Source of the DNA: JBNARI01 sp049718765
GTDB taxonomy: Bacteria > Bacillota > Sulfobacillia > DUMF01
Length of the DNA stretch: 64,000 bases
Reading direction: 5' to 3'
Assembly: GCA_049718765.1 (NCBI GenBank)
Contig: JBNARI010000004.1
Coordinates: 1 to 64,000, forward strand
Numbering within the stretch: the stretch's first letter is position 1; each line of letters opens with the position of its first letter. The position numbers and the translations under genes were made by a program. The notes beneath the pieces were generated by a model. The model saw only the letters and a list, made by a program, of their open reading frames with translations. It made no database searches and was not told the origin of the DNA. Positions 8,445 through 17,772 of the stretch are shown piece after piece.

Positions 8445-9673
8445 GCCGCGTGTTGCGGGGCAAAAGGATTGCTGTAGGGGTGTCTGGGGGCATAGCGGCC
8501 TTCAAGGCTGCGGAACTTGTGTCAAAGCTCGTCAAGGAGGGCAGCGAAGTCCGCGTGGCCATGACGCCCAATGCCACACGGTTCGTTAGCCCCCTCACCT
8601 TTGCCACCCTCTCACGCAATCCTGTGATCACGAGCACTTTCACCGATGTGTCCGCCTGGCGGGTGGACCACGTGGAACTTGCGCGGTGGGCAGACGCGAT
8701 GGTGATTGCTCCTGCAACTGCTAACGTGATCGGCAAAGTAGCATCTGGCATTGGGGACGATTTCCTCACAACTTGTGTGATGGCCATGAGATGTCCGGTG
8801 CTGGTTGTGCCCGCTATGAACTCCGCCATGTGGGATAGCCCTGCGGTGAGACGCAATGTGCGGGTGCTGCGCGCGGACGGCTTTCACGTGATGGAGCCAG
8901 AAGAGGGGATGCTGGCCTGCCAGGATTGGGGTAAAGGGCGTATGCCATCACCCGAACGGATCATTGCAAGATTGAGGTGGCTGTTGGCGCCCAAGGACTT
9001 GGCTGGGGTGCGTACCTTGGTTACGGCGGGCCCCACTCGGGAGCACATTGACCCGGTGCGATACATATCTAACCCCTCCTCGGGAAAGATGGGCTATGCC
9101 ATTGCAGCAGCTGCTGTCGAGAGAGGAGCAATTGTCACCTTGGTTGCAGGACCAACCCAGTTAGAGCCACCCGAGGGCGTGAACCTGGTGCAGGTGGTCA
9201 GCGCTAAGGAAATGTACCATAGGGTGCTGGAGCGTTTCCCCGAGCAGGACGTAGTGATAAAGGCAGCTGCGGTTTCCGATTACAGGCCTGCGCACGCCGA
9301 GCCTGAGAAAATCAAGAAGAGCGCTCAAGAGCTTTTACTGAGGCTGGAGAGGACCGAAGACATCCTGGAAGAGCTTGGCAGCAAAAAGGGCGACAGAATA
9401 CTTGTGGGGTTTGCGGCGGAAACGACGGACCTTGTGGAGCACGCCATGGAAAAGGTGCGGCGCAAGAACCTTGACTTGATCGTGGTGAACGATGTTTCTC
9501 CGGCCTCTTCTGGAAAGACAGGCTTTGAAAGCGACACGAACGCAGTCAAGCTTATCGATTCCCAACTTAACGTGACTGACGTGCCGCTTCAGCCAAAAGC
9601 GGACTTGGCTCACGTCATACTGGACAAAGTGGTTGAGCTGCTTGAACGCCGCAAGGCGGTGCGCGCCCAGTAG
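8441..9673 (+). CDS. coaBC: Bifunctional phosphopantothenoylcysteine decarboxylase/synthetase
   Basis: Two steps of coenzyme A synthesis: CTP-dependent joining of cysteine to phosphopantothenate (CoaB, C-terminal) and FMN-dependent decarboxylation (CoaC, N-terminal). The CoaC half (about 1-185) shows VSGGIAAFKAAEL, the catalytic His region VDHVELA, the PAMN motif and the active-site Cys in GMLACQDWGKGR. The CoaB half shows TAGPTREHIDPVRYISN and the KIKKS lysine motif. It is 410 aa, full length, with a 4-nt overlap to rpoZ. The 3' end overlaps the convergent ogg gene by 64 nt. Confidence 0.96.
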   Translation: MSRVLRGKRIAVGVSGGIAAFKAAELVSKLVKEGSEVRVAMTPNATRFVSPLTFATLSRNPVITSTFTDVSAWRVDHVELARWADAMVIAPATANVIGKVASGIGDDFLTTCVMAMRCPVLVVPAMNSAMWDSPAVRRNVRVLRADGFHVMEPEEGMLACQDWGKGRMPSPERIIARLRWLLAPKDLAGVRTLVTAGPTREHIDPVRYISNPSSGKMGYAIAAAAVERGAIVTLVAGPTQLEPPEGVNLVQVVSAKEMYHRVLERFPEQDVVIKAAAVSDYRPAHAEPEKIKKSAQELLLRLERTEDILEELGSKKGDRILVGFAAETTDLVEHAMEKVRRKNLDLIVVNDVSPASSGKTGFESDTNAVKLIDSQLNVTDVPLQPKADLAHVILDKVVELLERRKAVRAQ

Positions 9674-10515
9674 TAAATCCAGTTCTGGGCGTAACCAGAT
9701 AATGCCCCGAAGCGCTCCCGGGCAAACTTCTCGAGACGGAGGGGCGACACGCTTCTGCCTCCGAAGTAGGCGGCTTCCAGGGCGCGCTTTATCCACACGT
9801 CGACGGGAAACGCGTCCCGCTTGCCAAGGGAAAACAGCGCCACGCACGAGGCTACCTTGCGACCTACGCCAGGGATTGTGGTGAGCTCTTCAATCACTTG
9901 TTCGGTGGGAAGATGGCGGAGGCTTTCAAAGTCAATCGTCCCTTCGTGGACCATTTGGGCGGCTTTCACAAGATACGGGGCGCGGAAGCCGGCTCCTGCT
10001 CTCCTTAAGAATTCATCGCCTGCGTTGAGGATGTCCTGAGGGTTTGGGAATATCCCCCCTGCAAGGGACTTGAGACTGGACACAGTCTTGGTGACCCTTG
10101 GTATGTTGTTGCAGGCTGACAGTATGAAGCACACTAGCGTTTCCCACGGGTCCTGGTTGAGCAGCCTGAGCCCAGGCGCAAGTGGGATTGCAGCAGCGCA
10201 TAAAGGGTCACGCTCACACAGCTCTTGCCGCACTGCGCCATAAGGAATATGCTCATCCAGGTAGTGAAGGAGCACTCTCCTAGCCTGAAGTTCGGAGAGG
10301 GAGGATGTCACTAGTATCTCCCGCCCGTTGCAGGATTGAGCCAAGCAAAAGTGAGCTCCGCCAATGGTGGAGTGGAACCATCCGTCGACTTCGATCCAAG
10401 TAAAGCTTTGTCCAGAGAAAAGGGTCAGGCGCAGCTGTATTGGGTCTTGCAGTTGAAGGGAAAACCTTGACTGTACAGGGTGGTCTGTGTTGATCGTCAA
10501 AGTGGCTGTTCCCAT
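9610..10515 (-). CDS. ogg: 8-oxoguanine DNA glycosylase (OGG1 family)
   Basis: Removes 8-oxoguanine from DNA and nicks by beta-lyase chemistry. It has an N-terminal OGG_N beta domain with the SFTW motif (about residues 36-39), then a helix-hairpin-helix GPD domain with TIPGVGRKVASC containing the catalytic Lys (about 225) and FPVDVWI containing the catalytic Asp (about 245). It is 301 aa, typical for bacterial OGG1-like proteins. The gene is antisense inside a rightward run: its 3' end overlaps coaBC by 64 nt and its start overlaps the priA start by 29 nt, so it has no intergenic DNA of its own. AAGGAG lies about 12 nt before the ATG. Confidence 0.9.
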   Translation of the reverse strand: MGTATLTINTDHPVQSRFSLQLQDPIQLRLTLFSGQSFTWIEVDGWFHSTIGGAHFCLAQSCNGREILVTSSLSELQARRVLLHYLDEHIPYGAVRQELCERDPLCAAAIPLAPGLRLLNQDPWETLVCFILSACNNIPRVTKTVSSLKSLAGGIFPNPQDILNAGDEFLRRAGAGFRAPYLVKAAQMVHEGTIDFESLRHLPTEQVIEELTTIPGVGRKVASCVALFSLGKRDAFPVDVWIKRALEAAYFGGRSVSPLRLEKFARERFGALSGYAQNWIYYWARTALRRSSSSTTLSSMT

Positions 10516-12472
10516 ACCTGATCTTAGCTCCTTGAGTTACATTGTACCAGAGAAGCTGCAAGGACGCATTGGATTGGGCCAAGTAGTCAGAGTGCCTGTG
10601 GGAGGACGCAAGCTCCGAGGGGTTGTAGTGGAGCTGTGCTCCGCGACGGAGGGGCAATGGGGTTTGCCAGGGCTGAAGCCGGTGGAAGAATGCGAGCCTC
10701 TGCAGCTTCCCCCTGACTTGTTGGAGACTGCAAATTTCATGAGCTGGAGATACGCTTCGAGTGCAGGGCGATGCTTGGGCAGCATGTTGCCCCCACGGTT
10801 ACTCCGTGAGAACACACCAAAGCCAGGGCAAAGAGGGTCAGTCCTGACTTGCGCTGAAACCTCAGAGCTGCCCCAGCTCACCCAGGCCCAAAGGGAATGT
10901 GTGGCGGCTGTCGTTGGCAGCATCGAGTCTGGCGAGCACAGGGTGTTCCTGCTGTTCGGGCCTACTGGCAGTGGCAAGACAGAAGTTTACCTTAAGTGCA
11001 TCGAACGCTGCTTGGCGCTGAACAAGTCCGCAATCCTGCTGGTTCCAGAAATAAGCCTGACGCCCCAAACGGTGGCGCGGCTGGAAGCCCGCTTCCCGGG
11101 GAAGGTGCTGTGCGCTCACAGTGGGCTTTCCGACAGAGAGAGAGCAGAAGTCTGGCGCGTAGCGGCTCGTGAGCCCTGTGTTGTGGTGGGGGCCAGGTCG
11201 GCGGTTTTTCAGCCTGCACGGAACCTGGGTCTTCTGGTTATGGATGAAGAGCACGATTGGGCCTTCAAACAGGAAGAGGACCCACGTTACCATGCCAGGG
11301 AAGTGGGAATTCACAGAGCAGGGAACCTGGGCATTCCGGTCCTGCTGGGCAGCGCCACGCCTTCCATAGAGTCGTTCCACAAATCCCAGCAGGGCATTTA
11401 TACCCTGCTTCAGTTACCACAACGGGTTGGCGGAGCGGAGATGCCCGAAGTCTCGGTGGTTCGTCACAGGCCGTACGGCAGTGCGGGATTGTCCCGGGAG
11501 CTTGTGGAGGCAGTTGAGCAGGCGCTGGCAAACAAGGAACAAGCGCTGCTCTTACTCAACAGGCGAGGCTTTCACACATTCACCGTTTGCAAGGACTGCG
11601 GCTGGGTGGCGAGGTGTCCCCACTGCGACGTGTCCATGGTGTTGCACAATGCGTTTGGCGCCAAGCCCAAACTGGTGTGCCATTATTGTGGCACACACCA
11701 AAACGTGCCAAGCGCTTGCCCCAGGTGTGGGGGCCACAGGGTAGGGTCTTACGGTGCCGGCACAGAGAGACTGGAGTATGAGGTGCGAAGCAGGTTTCCC
11801 AGCGCTAAGGTGTGCCGGGTTGACCGGGACACCACCAGAAGGAAAGGAGCCCACTGGGAATACTACAACGCGTTGGTCAAAGGCGATGTAGATATAATTC
11901 TAGGCACCCAAATGATTTCAAAGGGCATTGACATTCCAGGAATAACTGTGGTTGGTATACTAAATGCGGATGTGGTGCTAAACATTCCGGATTTCCGTTC
12001 ACCTGAACGGCTTTTTCAATTGATTACCCAGACTGCGGGAAGAAGCGGACGGAGGGATAAACGGGGTAAGGTGATCGTTGAGGCTCTAGAGCCTGAGCAC
12101 TATGCCATCAGGCACGCTGCGCTCCAAGACTACCAGGGGTTTTACAAAGCTGAGCTGAAGTTCCGGGGCGAGCATCGTTTCCCGCCTTTCGCTGAGCTTG
12201 CAAGGGTGGTCGTGAGCGGGAGTAACGAGACAGACGTGGTTGCCACGGCGGGCAAAGTTGCCGAGCTGCTTGACAAGGGAAGCGGCAGCCTGGAGGTGCT
12301 TGGGCCAGCTCCAGCGTTGTACAGGAAACTCCAGGGCAAGTTCAGGTGGCAAGTGTGCATAAAGGCAGGCTCTACCTTGGAACTTTCACAGGCCATAGCC
12401 CAGGTCAAGGGCCAGAAATGGCCTTCGAGGGTAATGGTCGCGGTAGATGTGGACCCGCAGTCGGTGACGTGA
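10487..12472 (+). CDS. priA: Primosomal replication restart helicase PriA
   Basis: Superfamily 2 DNA helicase that reloads the replisome at stalled forks. It has an N-terminal 3'-DNA-binding domain, Walker A GPTGSGKTEVY (about residues 160-170), the DEEH box (about 250), and eight Zn-binding cysteines in four CxxC pairs between the helicase lobes. Helicase motifs include KGIDIPGIT and the QTAGRSGR arginine finger. At 661 aa it is shorter than the usual 730-800, mainly in the N-terminal domain. The start is GTG at 10487 (or TTG at 10490). The stop lies 14 nt before the def-fmt start. Confidence 0.95.
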   Translation: MLIVKVAVPIPDLSSLSYIVPEKLQGRIGLGQVVRVPVGGRKLRGVVVELCSATEGQWGLPGLKPVEECEPLQLPPDLLETANFMSWRYASSAGRCLGSMLPPRLLRENTPKPGQRGSVLTCAETSELPQLTQAQRECVAAVVGSIESGEHRVFLLFGPTGSGKTEVYLKCIERCLALNKSAILLVPEISLTPQTVARLEARFPGKVLCAHSGLSDRERAEVWRVAAREPCVVVGARSAVFQPARNLGLLVMDEEHDWAFKQEEDPRYHAREVGIHRAGNLGIPVLLGSATPSIESFHKSQQGIYTLLQLPQRVGGAEMPEVSVVRHRPYGSAGLSRELVEAVEQALANKEQALLLLNRRGFHTFTVCKDCGWVARCPHCDVSMVLHNAFGAKPKLVCHYCGTHQNVPSACPRCGGHRVGSYGAGTERLEYEVRSRFPSAKVCRVDRDTTRRKGAHWEYYNALVKGDVDIILGTQMISKGIDIPGITVVGILNADVVLNIPDFRSPERLFQLITQTAGRSGRRDKRGKVIVEALEPEHYAIRHAALQDYQGFYKAELKFRGEHRFPPFAELARVVVSGSNETDVVATAGKVAELLDKGSGSLEVLGPAPALYRKLQGKFRWQVCIKAGSTLELSQAIAQVKGQKWPSRVMVAVDVDPQSVT

Positions 12473-12486
12473 GGGAAGGGTGGCTT

Positions 12487-13902
12487 GTGGCTGAACAGCT
12501 GAGAATAGTTACAGTCGGGGATCCAGTGCTGAAGAAAAGGGCAAGGCCGGTGAGACGGGTCAACGATTCCATCCGCGAGCTACTGGATTCCATGGTGTTG
12601 ACCATGCGGAGGGCACACGGCGTTGGACTTGCTGCGCCCCAGGTTGGAGTGTCCAAACGGGTTGTGGTAGTGGAAACCGAACAAGGCCTGTTTGAGCTGG
12701 TCAACCCAGAAATCGTGCGCGCAGAGGGAAGCGAAGTTGGAGTGGAAGGATGCCTGAGTGTGCCAGGCCGAGTGGGCGAAGTTGAGCGATACTCCAAGGT
12801 GTGCGTAAGTGCGCTTGACCGCGAGGGTAACAGGGTTTGGATGGATGCAGATGGACTTCTTGCCAGAGCGATCCAGCATGAAGTGGATCACCTTGAGGGC
12901 ATTTTGTTCTTGGACAGGGCTAAGGAAGTGCAGGAAGTGCCCCAGGAGCCCAGGGAAGAGAGGTTCCTGAGGGTGGTGTTCATGGGCACTCCCCAGTTTG
13001 CCGTTCCGTCGCTGTACCACCTGATCCTTGAGGGTCACGACGTGTGCCTAGTGGTGACAAGACCGGACCGCCCTGCGGGAAGGGGCTTGAAGCTTCAGGC
13101 GTCACCAGTAAAGCAGTTTGCGCTTGCCCACAGGCTCCAGGTGATTCAACCTGAAAGCCTGAACGCAGAAGAAGTGGCTGGGCTCCTCAGGGAGCTCAGG
13201 CCTGACGTCATAGCAGTTGTTGCCTATGGCCGTATTATCCCTGAGGAAATTGCGGAGATTCCTACCATGGGTGCTGTTAACGTGCACCCTTCGCTGCTGC
13301 CGTGCTACCGGGGCGCTGCTCCAATACAACGTGCTATAATGAATGGTGACAACGTGACAGGTGTGTCCGTAATCAAACTTTCGCCCAGACTGGATGCGGG
13401 GGACATCATTTATCAGGTGGAGGTGCCGATTGAACCTGCTGACGACTATGGCAGCTTGTCTGCAAAACTGGCGGAAGTAAGCGGGGAAGCGCTCTGCAAA
13501 GCCCTCCGCCTAATGGCGTTTGGGCAAGCGCAGCTGGTTCCCCAGGACGAGACCAAGGCGAGTTTGGCGCCTGCGCTGAAAGCCGAAGACGAGCTTATAA
13601 ACTGGGGTGCCAGCGCTGGTGCCATTGTAAATCAAGTGAGGGCATTGAGTCCTGTGCCTGGTGCGTACACTTACAGGAGCGGCAAGAAACTGAAGGTGCT
13701 TAGAGCTCGGGAAGCTACTTGGACCGGGCCACCTCGCAAGCCTGGACAAATGTTGTGTCAAAAGGAACAGTTGCTCGTGGGCACTGGTTCTGGCTGGGTG
13801 GAACTCCTGGAAGTGCAGCCAGAAGGCGGTCGTAGGATGAACGTCCAGGAGTACTTGCGCGGAAGGCCAGTCAGCGATGGAGAAACGCTCGGGGAGGTGT
13901 GA
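12487..13902 (+). CDS. def-fmt: Peptide deformylase / Met-tRNA formyltransferase fusion
   Basis: One uninterrupted frame of about 471 codons carries both enzymes of the formyl cycle. Residues 1-145 are deformylase with GVGLAAPQVG (45-54), EGCLSVPG (87-94, metal ligand Cys89) and HEVDH (131-135, metal ligands plus catalytic Glu). After a short acidic linker (about 145-160), residues 161-471 are a full-length formyltransferase: FMGTPQFAVP (165-174), NVHPSLLPCYRGAAP (265-279, catalytic Asn265 and His267), catalytic Asp303, and the C-terminal OB-like tRNA-binding domain. All catalytic residues of both enzymes are present. The GTG at 12487 follows GAGGGAAGGG; a GTG at 12469 is possible. No stop separates the halves. 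Internal initiation at the CTG of residue 161 (after GAGAGG) could also yield free Fmt. Confidence 0.92.
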   Translation: MAEQLRIVTVGDPVLKKRARPVRRVNDSIRELLDSMVLTMRRAHGVGLAAPQVGVSKRVVVVETEQGLFELVNPEIVRAEGSEVGVEGCLSVPGRVGEVERYSKVCVSALDREGNRVWMDADGLLARAIQHEVDHLEGILFLDRAKEVQEVPQEPREERFLRVVFMGTPQFAVPSLYHLILEGHDVCLVVTRPDRPAGRGLKLQASPVKQFALAHRLQVIQPESLNAEEVAGLLRELRPDVIAVVAYGRIIPEEIAEIPTMGAVNVHPSLLPCYRGAAPIQRAIMNGDNVTGVSVIKLSPRLDAGDIIYQVEVPIEPADDYGSLSAKLAEVSGEALCKALRLMAFGQAQLVPQDETKASLAPALKAEDELINWGASAGAIVNQVRALSPVPGAYTYRSGKKLKVLRAREATWTGPPRKPGQMLCQKEQLLVGTGSGWVELLEVQPEGGRRMNVQEYLRGRPVSDGETLGEV

Positions 13903-13905
13903 AGG

Positions 13906-14589
13906 GTGTTTTACTACGGGGATTCGGGATTCCTATTTGTGCTGCTTGCGCTAATGCTGGCAATCTACGCTCAAGCCCGGGTGCAGGGCACGTACAACAA
14001 GTACTCAAGGTACTTGGCTGCAAGGGGCATGACTGGGGCCGAAGTTGCATCTGATTTGTTGTACAGAGTTGGCCTGGGCGACGTGCGGGTTGAGATGATC
14101 CCCCGGGAACTTGGAGACCATTATGACCCGAGGAGCAGGGTTCTTCGGTTGTCACCCGGTGTATATAACGGACGGTCTGTGGCTGCGCTTGGCATTGCAG
14201 CCCACGAGGTGGGACACGCTATCCAGCATGACGTGGGCTACATCCCTTTGGCCTTGCGCAACACCATACTCCCGGTTGCCCAGTTCGGCTCCCAACTGGC
14301 ATGGCCCCTTTTCCTGATGGGGCTGTTTTTCGGGATCACCGGTCTCATGGATTTGGGGATCGTGCTGTTCTTCGCTGCGGTGATGTTCCAGATCGTTACA
14401 CTGCCAGTGGAGTACAATGCCTCGGCTAGGGCGCTGGAACTCCTTGAGGGCGAAGGCTACTTAACCGCAAGGGAAATAGCTCCGGCAAGGGAAGTGTTGA
14501 GCGCAGCTGCTTTAACGTACCTTGCAGCCACGGCAATGGCCGTAGCTCAGCTAGCCAGGCTGCTACTACTGAGGTCTCGACGGGATTGA
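13906..14589 (+). CDS. YugP-type membrane zinc metallopeptidase
   Basis: Zn_peptidase_2 family (YugP-like) integral membrane protein of 227 aa. It has one N-terminal membrane segment (about 8-25), a gluzincin-type HEVGHAIQHD active-site motif (about residues 101-110), and two or three hydrophobic segments around 125-170 and at the C-terminus. Its substrate is not known. The GTG start has GGGGAGG about 8 nt upstream, and the stop overlaps the rsmB start (TTGA). The location after fmt and before rsmB is conserved in many Clostridia. Confidence 0.9.
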   Translation: MFYYGDSGFLFVLLALMLAIYAQARVQGTYNKYSRYLAARGMTGAEVASDLLYRVGLGDVRVEMIPRELGDHYDPRSRVLRLSPGVYNGRSVAALGIAAHEVGHAIQHDVGYIPLALRNTILPVAQFGSQLAWPLFLMGLFFGITGLMDLGIVLFFAAVMFQIVTLPVEYNASARALELLEGEGYLTAREIAPAREVLSAAALTYLAATAMAVAQLARLLLLRSRRD

Positions 14590-15941
14590 AGGGCAGCTCG
14601 GCAAGCGGGCGCCAGCTTGCGCTGGTAGTGCTCAATAGGGTGCTGGAGGGAGGAGCGTTTGCTGACATTGCCCTTACCCAGGCGCTTTCCCACAGCAGCC
14701 TTCCACGGCTTGAACGTTCCCTCGCTACGGAACTCGTGTACGGATGCCTCAGGCGACTCAACACGCTGGACTTTGTGCTACAAGCGAGGTTGAGTCGCCA
14801 CCTTGCTGACCTTCCTCCTTCGATCCGCAATGTCCTACGCCTTGGCGCGTACCAGCTTTTATTCATGCGAGTGCCTGCCTACGCTGGAGTGAACGAGTGC
14901 GTGGAGCTAGCCAAGAGGATGGGGCACAGGGGCACGGCTGCGCTCGTGAACGGCGTGTTGCGAAGGCTGGCACGGGAGGCTGGGAGCATCCACCTGCTGT
15001 GGGACCAGCAGGATGACCCGATCAGAAGGCTGAGCCTGGAGACCTCAGTGCCCGAGTGGGTCTGCAAGTTGTGGACTGACTACCTTGGGCATGAGGCGGG
15101 GAGGCAGCTGTGCTGCGCCATCAGCGAGCGGCCGCCTTTGAACGTGAGGGCAAATACCTTGAAAACCGAGAGGGGCAGCCTGAAGCGGGCCTTAGAGTCA
15201 GAGGGGATTCGCTGCGTGGAGTGCTCCATGGCGCCCGAGGGACTGACTGTGGAGGAGGACGGGGAGGTGTGCAGCACTTCAGCTTTCCAACAGGGGCTGT
15301 TCTACGTTCAGGACGAGGCATCCATGTTGGTCAGCCATGCGGTACGGCCGGAGCCAGGCACCACGGTAGTAGACCTCTGCGCGGGCCCTGGAGGAAAGAC
15401 CACACATATGGCTGCGCTGATGGGCAATGAGGGACGACTGATTGCGTTTGAAATCAACAAGGGGCGCCTGGACATGGTGGTGGAACTGTGCAAGAGGCTG
15501 GGAGTGGGCATTTGTGAACCACATCTTGGGGACGCAAGGAACTTGGCACAACAGTTCAGGGCGACTGCCCACAGCGTGTTGGTGGACGCGCCTTGCTCAG
15601 GGCTGGGGGTGTTGCGCAGGAGGGTCGACCTCAAATGGCGCATGTCCCCTGACCGGATTGAGGGCCTGGTTCAACTGCAGCGCCAGTTGCTGGTTGCAGG
15701 GGCTGAGTGCGTTAGGCCGGGGGGCGCTCTGGTGTATAGCACCTGCACGGTCAACCCAGCGGAGAACGAGGGGATGGTGGATTGGTTTCTCAAGTTGGAC
15801 AACAGGTTCGTGCTTGAGGACCTATCACAGGTTCTGGACTGGCTTCCTGAATCGGCGTTTTTCCGCGGTTTCTTGCGGCTCTTGCCCAGCGTGCATGGCA
15901 CCGATGGTTTTTTTGTAGCGAGGATGGTGAGACGTGGATAA
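14586..15941 (+). CDS. rsmB: 16S rRNA m5C967 methyltransferase RsmB
   Basis: SAM-dependent methylation of C967 in 16S rRNA. The N-terminal NusB-like RNA-binding domain (about 1-130) is followed by the Rossmann methyltransferase domain with the SAM motif DLCAGPGGKT (about residues 263-272), the DAPCSGLG cysteine motif and the catalytic STCTVNPAENE motif. It is 451 aa, normal. The start is a TTG overlapping the preceding stop. The end overlaps rlmN by 8 nt. Confidence 0.95.
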   Translation: MKGSSASGRQLALVVLNRVLEGGAFADIALTQALSHSSLPRLERSLATELVYGCLRRLNTLDFVLQARLSRHLADLPPSIRNVLRLGAYQLLFMRVPAYAGVNECVELAKRMGHRGTAALVNGVLRRLAREAGSIHLLWDQQDDPIRRLSLETSVPEWVCKLWTDYLGHEAGRQLCCAISERPPLNVRANTLKTERGSLKRALESEGIRCVECSMAPEGLTVEEDGEVCSTSAFQQGLFYVQDEASMLVSHAVRPEPGTTVVDLCAGPGGKTTHMAALMGNEGRLIAFEINKGRLDMVVELCKRLGVGICEPHLGDARNLAQQFRATAHSVLVDAPCSGLGVLRRRVDLKWRMSPDRIEGLVQLQRQLLVAGAECVRPGGALVYSTCTVNPAENEGMVDWFLKLDNRFVLEDLSQVLDWLPESAFFRGFLRLLPSVHGTDGFFVARMVRRG

Positions 15942-16974
15942 AAGGGTTGAGCTAGTGGGGTTGAGTCTTGAGGAAATGGTTGCCTTCGTAGGTGAATTGG
16001 GGCAGCCAAGGTATCGTGCAGTTCAAATCATGGAGTGGATATACAAGAAGCTCAAGAATACCTTTGGCGAGATGACCAACTTGCCAAAGGACCTCAGGCA
16101 GGAGCTTGAGGCCCGAGCTCGAATAATGAACTTGAGTGTGGTCGAAGAAAAGGAAGACCCCTCCGGAGCAGTCAAGATGCTCTTGCGCCTTGAGGACGGC
16201 GACTGTGTGGAGGCGGTGATGCTCAAGCAAAGCTATGGTACCAGCGTGTGTGTTTCGTCGCAGCTGGGATGTAGGATGGGCTGTGCCATGTGCGCTTCCA
16301 CAATTGGCGGATTGAAGCGCAACTTGACTGCTGGAGAAATGTGTGGGCAGGTGCTAGTGGCAGAACGCAGGGCCCGGGAAATCGGGCGGCGTGTGAGCCA
16401 TATTGTGGTTATGGGCATTGGGGAGCCCTTGGACAACTACGAGTGGGTCGTGAAATTCCTGCGAGTGATGAACGAACCAGAGGGGATGAACATCAGCTTC
16501 AGGCGGATGACAGTTTCCACGTGTGGGCACGTGCCCAATATCTTGAGGCTAGCCCGGGAAGGGATACCAGTCACCCTGTCTGTTTCCCTTCACGCCGCCA
16601 ACGACCAATTGCGTGACAGGCTGGTGCCCATAAACAGGAAGTATCCCCTGGCCCACCTGATTGACGCGTGCACCGCCTATTTCCAGGAAACGGGCAGAAG
16701 GGTTACCTTCGAGTACACCCTCATTAAAGACGTTAACGATTCTGCAGATGATGCCTTTGCACTGGCGCGGCTCCTGAAGGGAATGCCCTGTCACGTCAAC
16801 CTTATTCCCCTCAACCCGGTGCCCGAGAGGCCGTACCAAAGGCCAAAGCCAGAGCAAGTGATGGGCTTTGCCCAGCAGTTGACTAGGCTCGGAGTCAACG
16901 TCACCATACGGAAGGAAATGGGCCTGGGGTCCCAGGCAGCCTGTGGTCAGCTGAGGAGGTCAAGGACCAGCTGA
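15934..16974 (+). CDS. rlmN: 23S rRNA/tRNA adenine-C2 methyltransferase RlmN (radical SAM)
   Basis: Radical SAM enzyme that methylates A2503 of 23S rRNA and A37 of some tRNAs. The [4Fe-4S] motif CRMGCAMC (CxxxCxxC) is at about residues 112-119, the GIGEP motif at about 163-167, and the resolving Cys is in SQAACGQLR near the C-terminus. It is 346 aa, standard. The GTG start lies inside the end of rsmB. Confidence 0.96.
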   Translation: MDKRVELVGLSLEEMVAFVGELGQPRYRAVQIMEWIYKKLKNTFGEMTNLPKDLRQELEARARIMNLSVVEEKEDPSGAVKMLLRLEDGDCVEAVMLKQSYGTSVCVSSQLGCRMGCAMCASTIGGLKRNLTAGEMCGQVLVAERRAREIGRRVSHIVVMGIGEPLDNYEWVVKFLRVMNEPEGMNISFRRMTVSTCGHVPNILRLAREGIPVTLSVSLHAANDQLRDRLVPINRKYPLAHLIDACTAYFQETGRRVTFEYTLIKDVNDSADDAFALARLLKGMPCHVNLIPLNPVPERPYQRPKPEQVMGFAQQLTRLGVNVTIRKEMGLGSQAACGQLRRSRTS

Positions 16975-16992
16975 AGGGCGAGAAGGGGGCGT

Positions 16993-17772
16993 TTGCTTGC
17001 AGTGGAGCTGAGGGTGTCCAGCTACAGCGCTAAAGGGGTGCTGAGGGACAGGAATCAAGACAGCTATCTGGTGGAGCACATTGGTAACGGTTACTTCCTG
17101 GCTGCGGTGGCAGACGGAATGGGTGGCCTGGTTTCTGGGGAAGTGGCCTCAGAACTGGCTGTGGGAAGCGTTGCGCAGGGCCTGAGGGAAATGCTGCGCT
17201 CTGGGGGGGCGGATCCTGGCGAGGAGCTCAGACGCTTGGAGAGGTGTGTTGCTTGGGCAAATGAGCTGGTCTACTCCAAGGGAGTGAGGGAGTTCGGCGG
17301 GCCTTGCATGGGTACCACCCTAACTGCAGCGTTGATCAGTGGAAGGCGCGTTAGCCTGGCCCACGTTGGTGATAGCCGCGCTTACCTCATCTCTGGAGCT
17401 ACCTTGAAGCAGCTTACCTACGACCATTCCCTAGTGGGGGAAATGGTGAGGAACGGAGATCTTACAGAACGACAGGCAATGAACCATCCCAAGAAGAACC
17501 TGCTTACCAATGCACTGGGCACTCACAGAGCCGTTCAGGTGGACTTGCTTCAGTTCACTGCCAACCATGACGACATGATCTTACTCTGCACCGATGGTTT
17601 GACCACGGCCGTGGAAAGCCCAGAAATACACAGAATTGCCCTGGAACACCAGTACGAGCCCAGGTTTACTGAGCTTGCTGCAACGCTGGTCAACGAAGCC
17701 CTCAAGAACGGGAGCACCGATGACATAACCGTGGTGGCAGTGTGGTTGGTGGGGGAAGGTGACGCCAAGTGA
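16993..17772 (+). CDS. prpC: PrpC/Stp-type PP2C protein phosphatase
   Basis: Metal-dependent Ser/Thr phosphatase that opposes the PrkC kinase encoded next. The PP2C motifs seen are RDRNQDSYL, VADGMGG, GDSRAYLI and CTDGLT near the C-terminal half, with STDDITVV at the end. It is 259 aa. The start is TTG at 16993 or GTG at 17002; the nearby AGAAGGGGG tract can serve either. The stop overlaps the kinase start (GTGA), as is common for this pair. Confidence 0.94.
   Translation: MLAVELRVSSYSAKGVLRDRNQDSYLVEHIGNGYFLAAVADGMGGLVSGEVASELAVGSVAQGLREMLRSGGADPGEELRRLERCVAWANELVYSKGVREFGGPCMGTTLTAALISGRRVSLAHVGDSRAYLISGATLKQLTYDHSLVGEMVRNGDLTERQAMNHPKKNLLTNALGTHRAVQVDLLQFTANHDDMILLCTDGLTTAVESPEIHRIALEHQYEPRFTELAATLVNEALKNGSTDDITVVAVWLVGEGDAK

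Noticed and set aside
12346..12486. Upstream extension of the def-fmt frame
   Set aside because: It lies inside priA in another frame and has no deformylase similarity.
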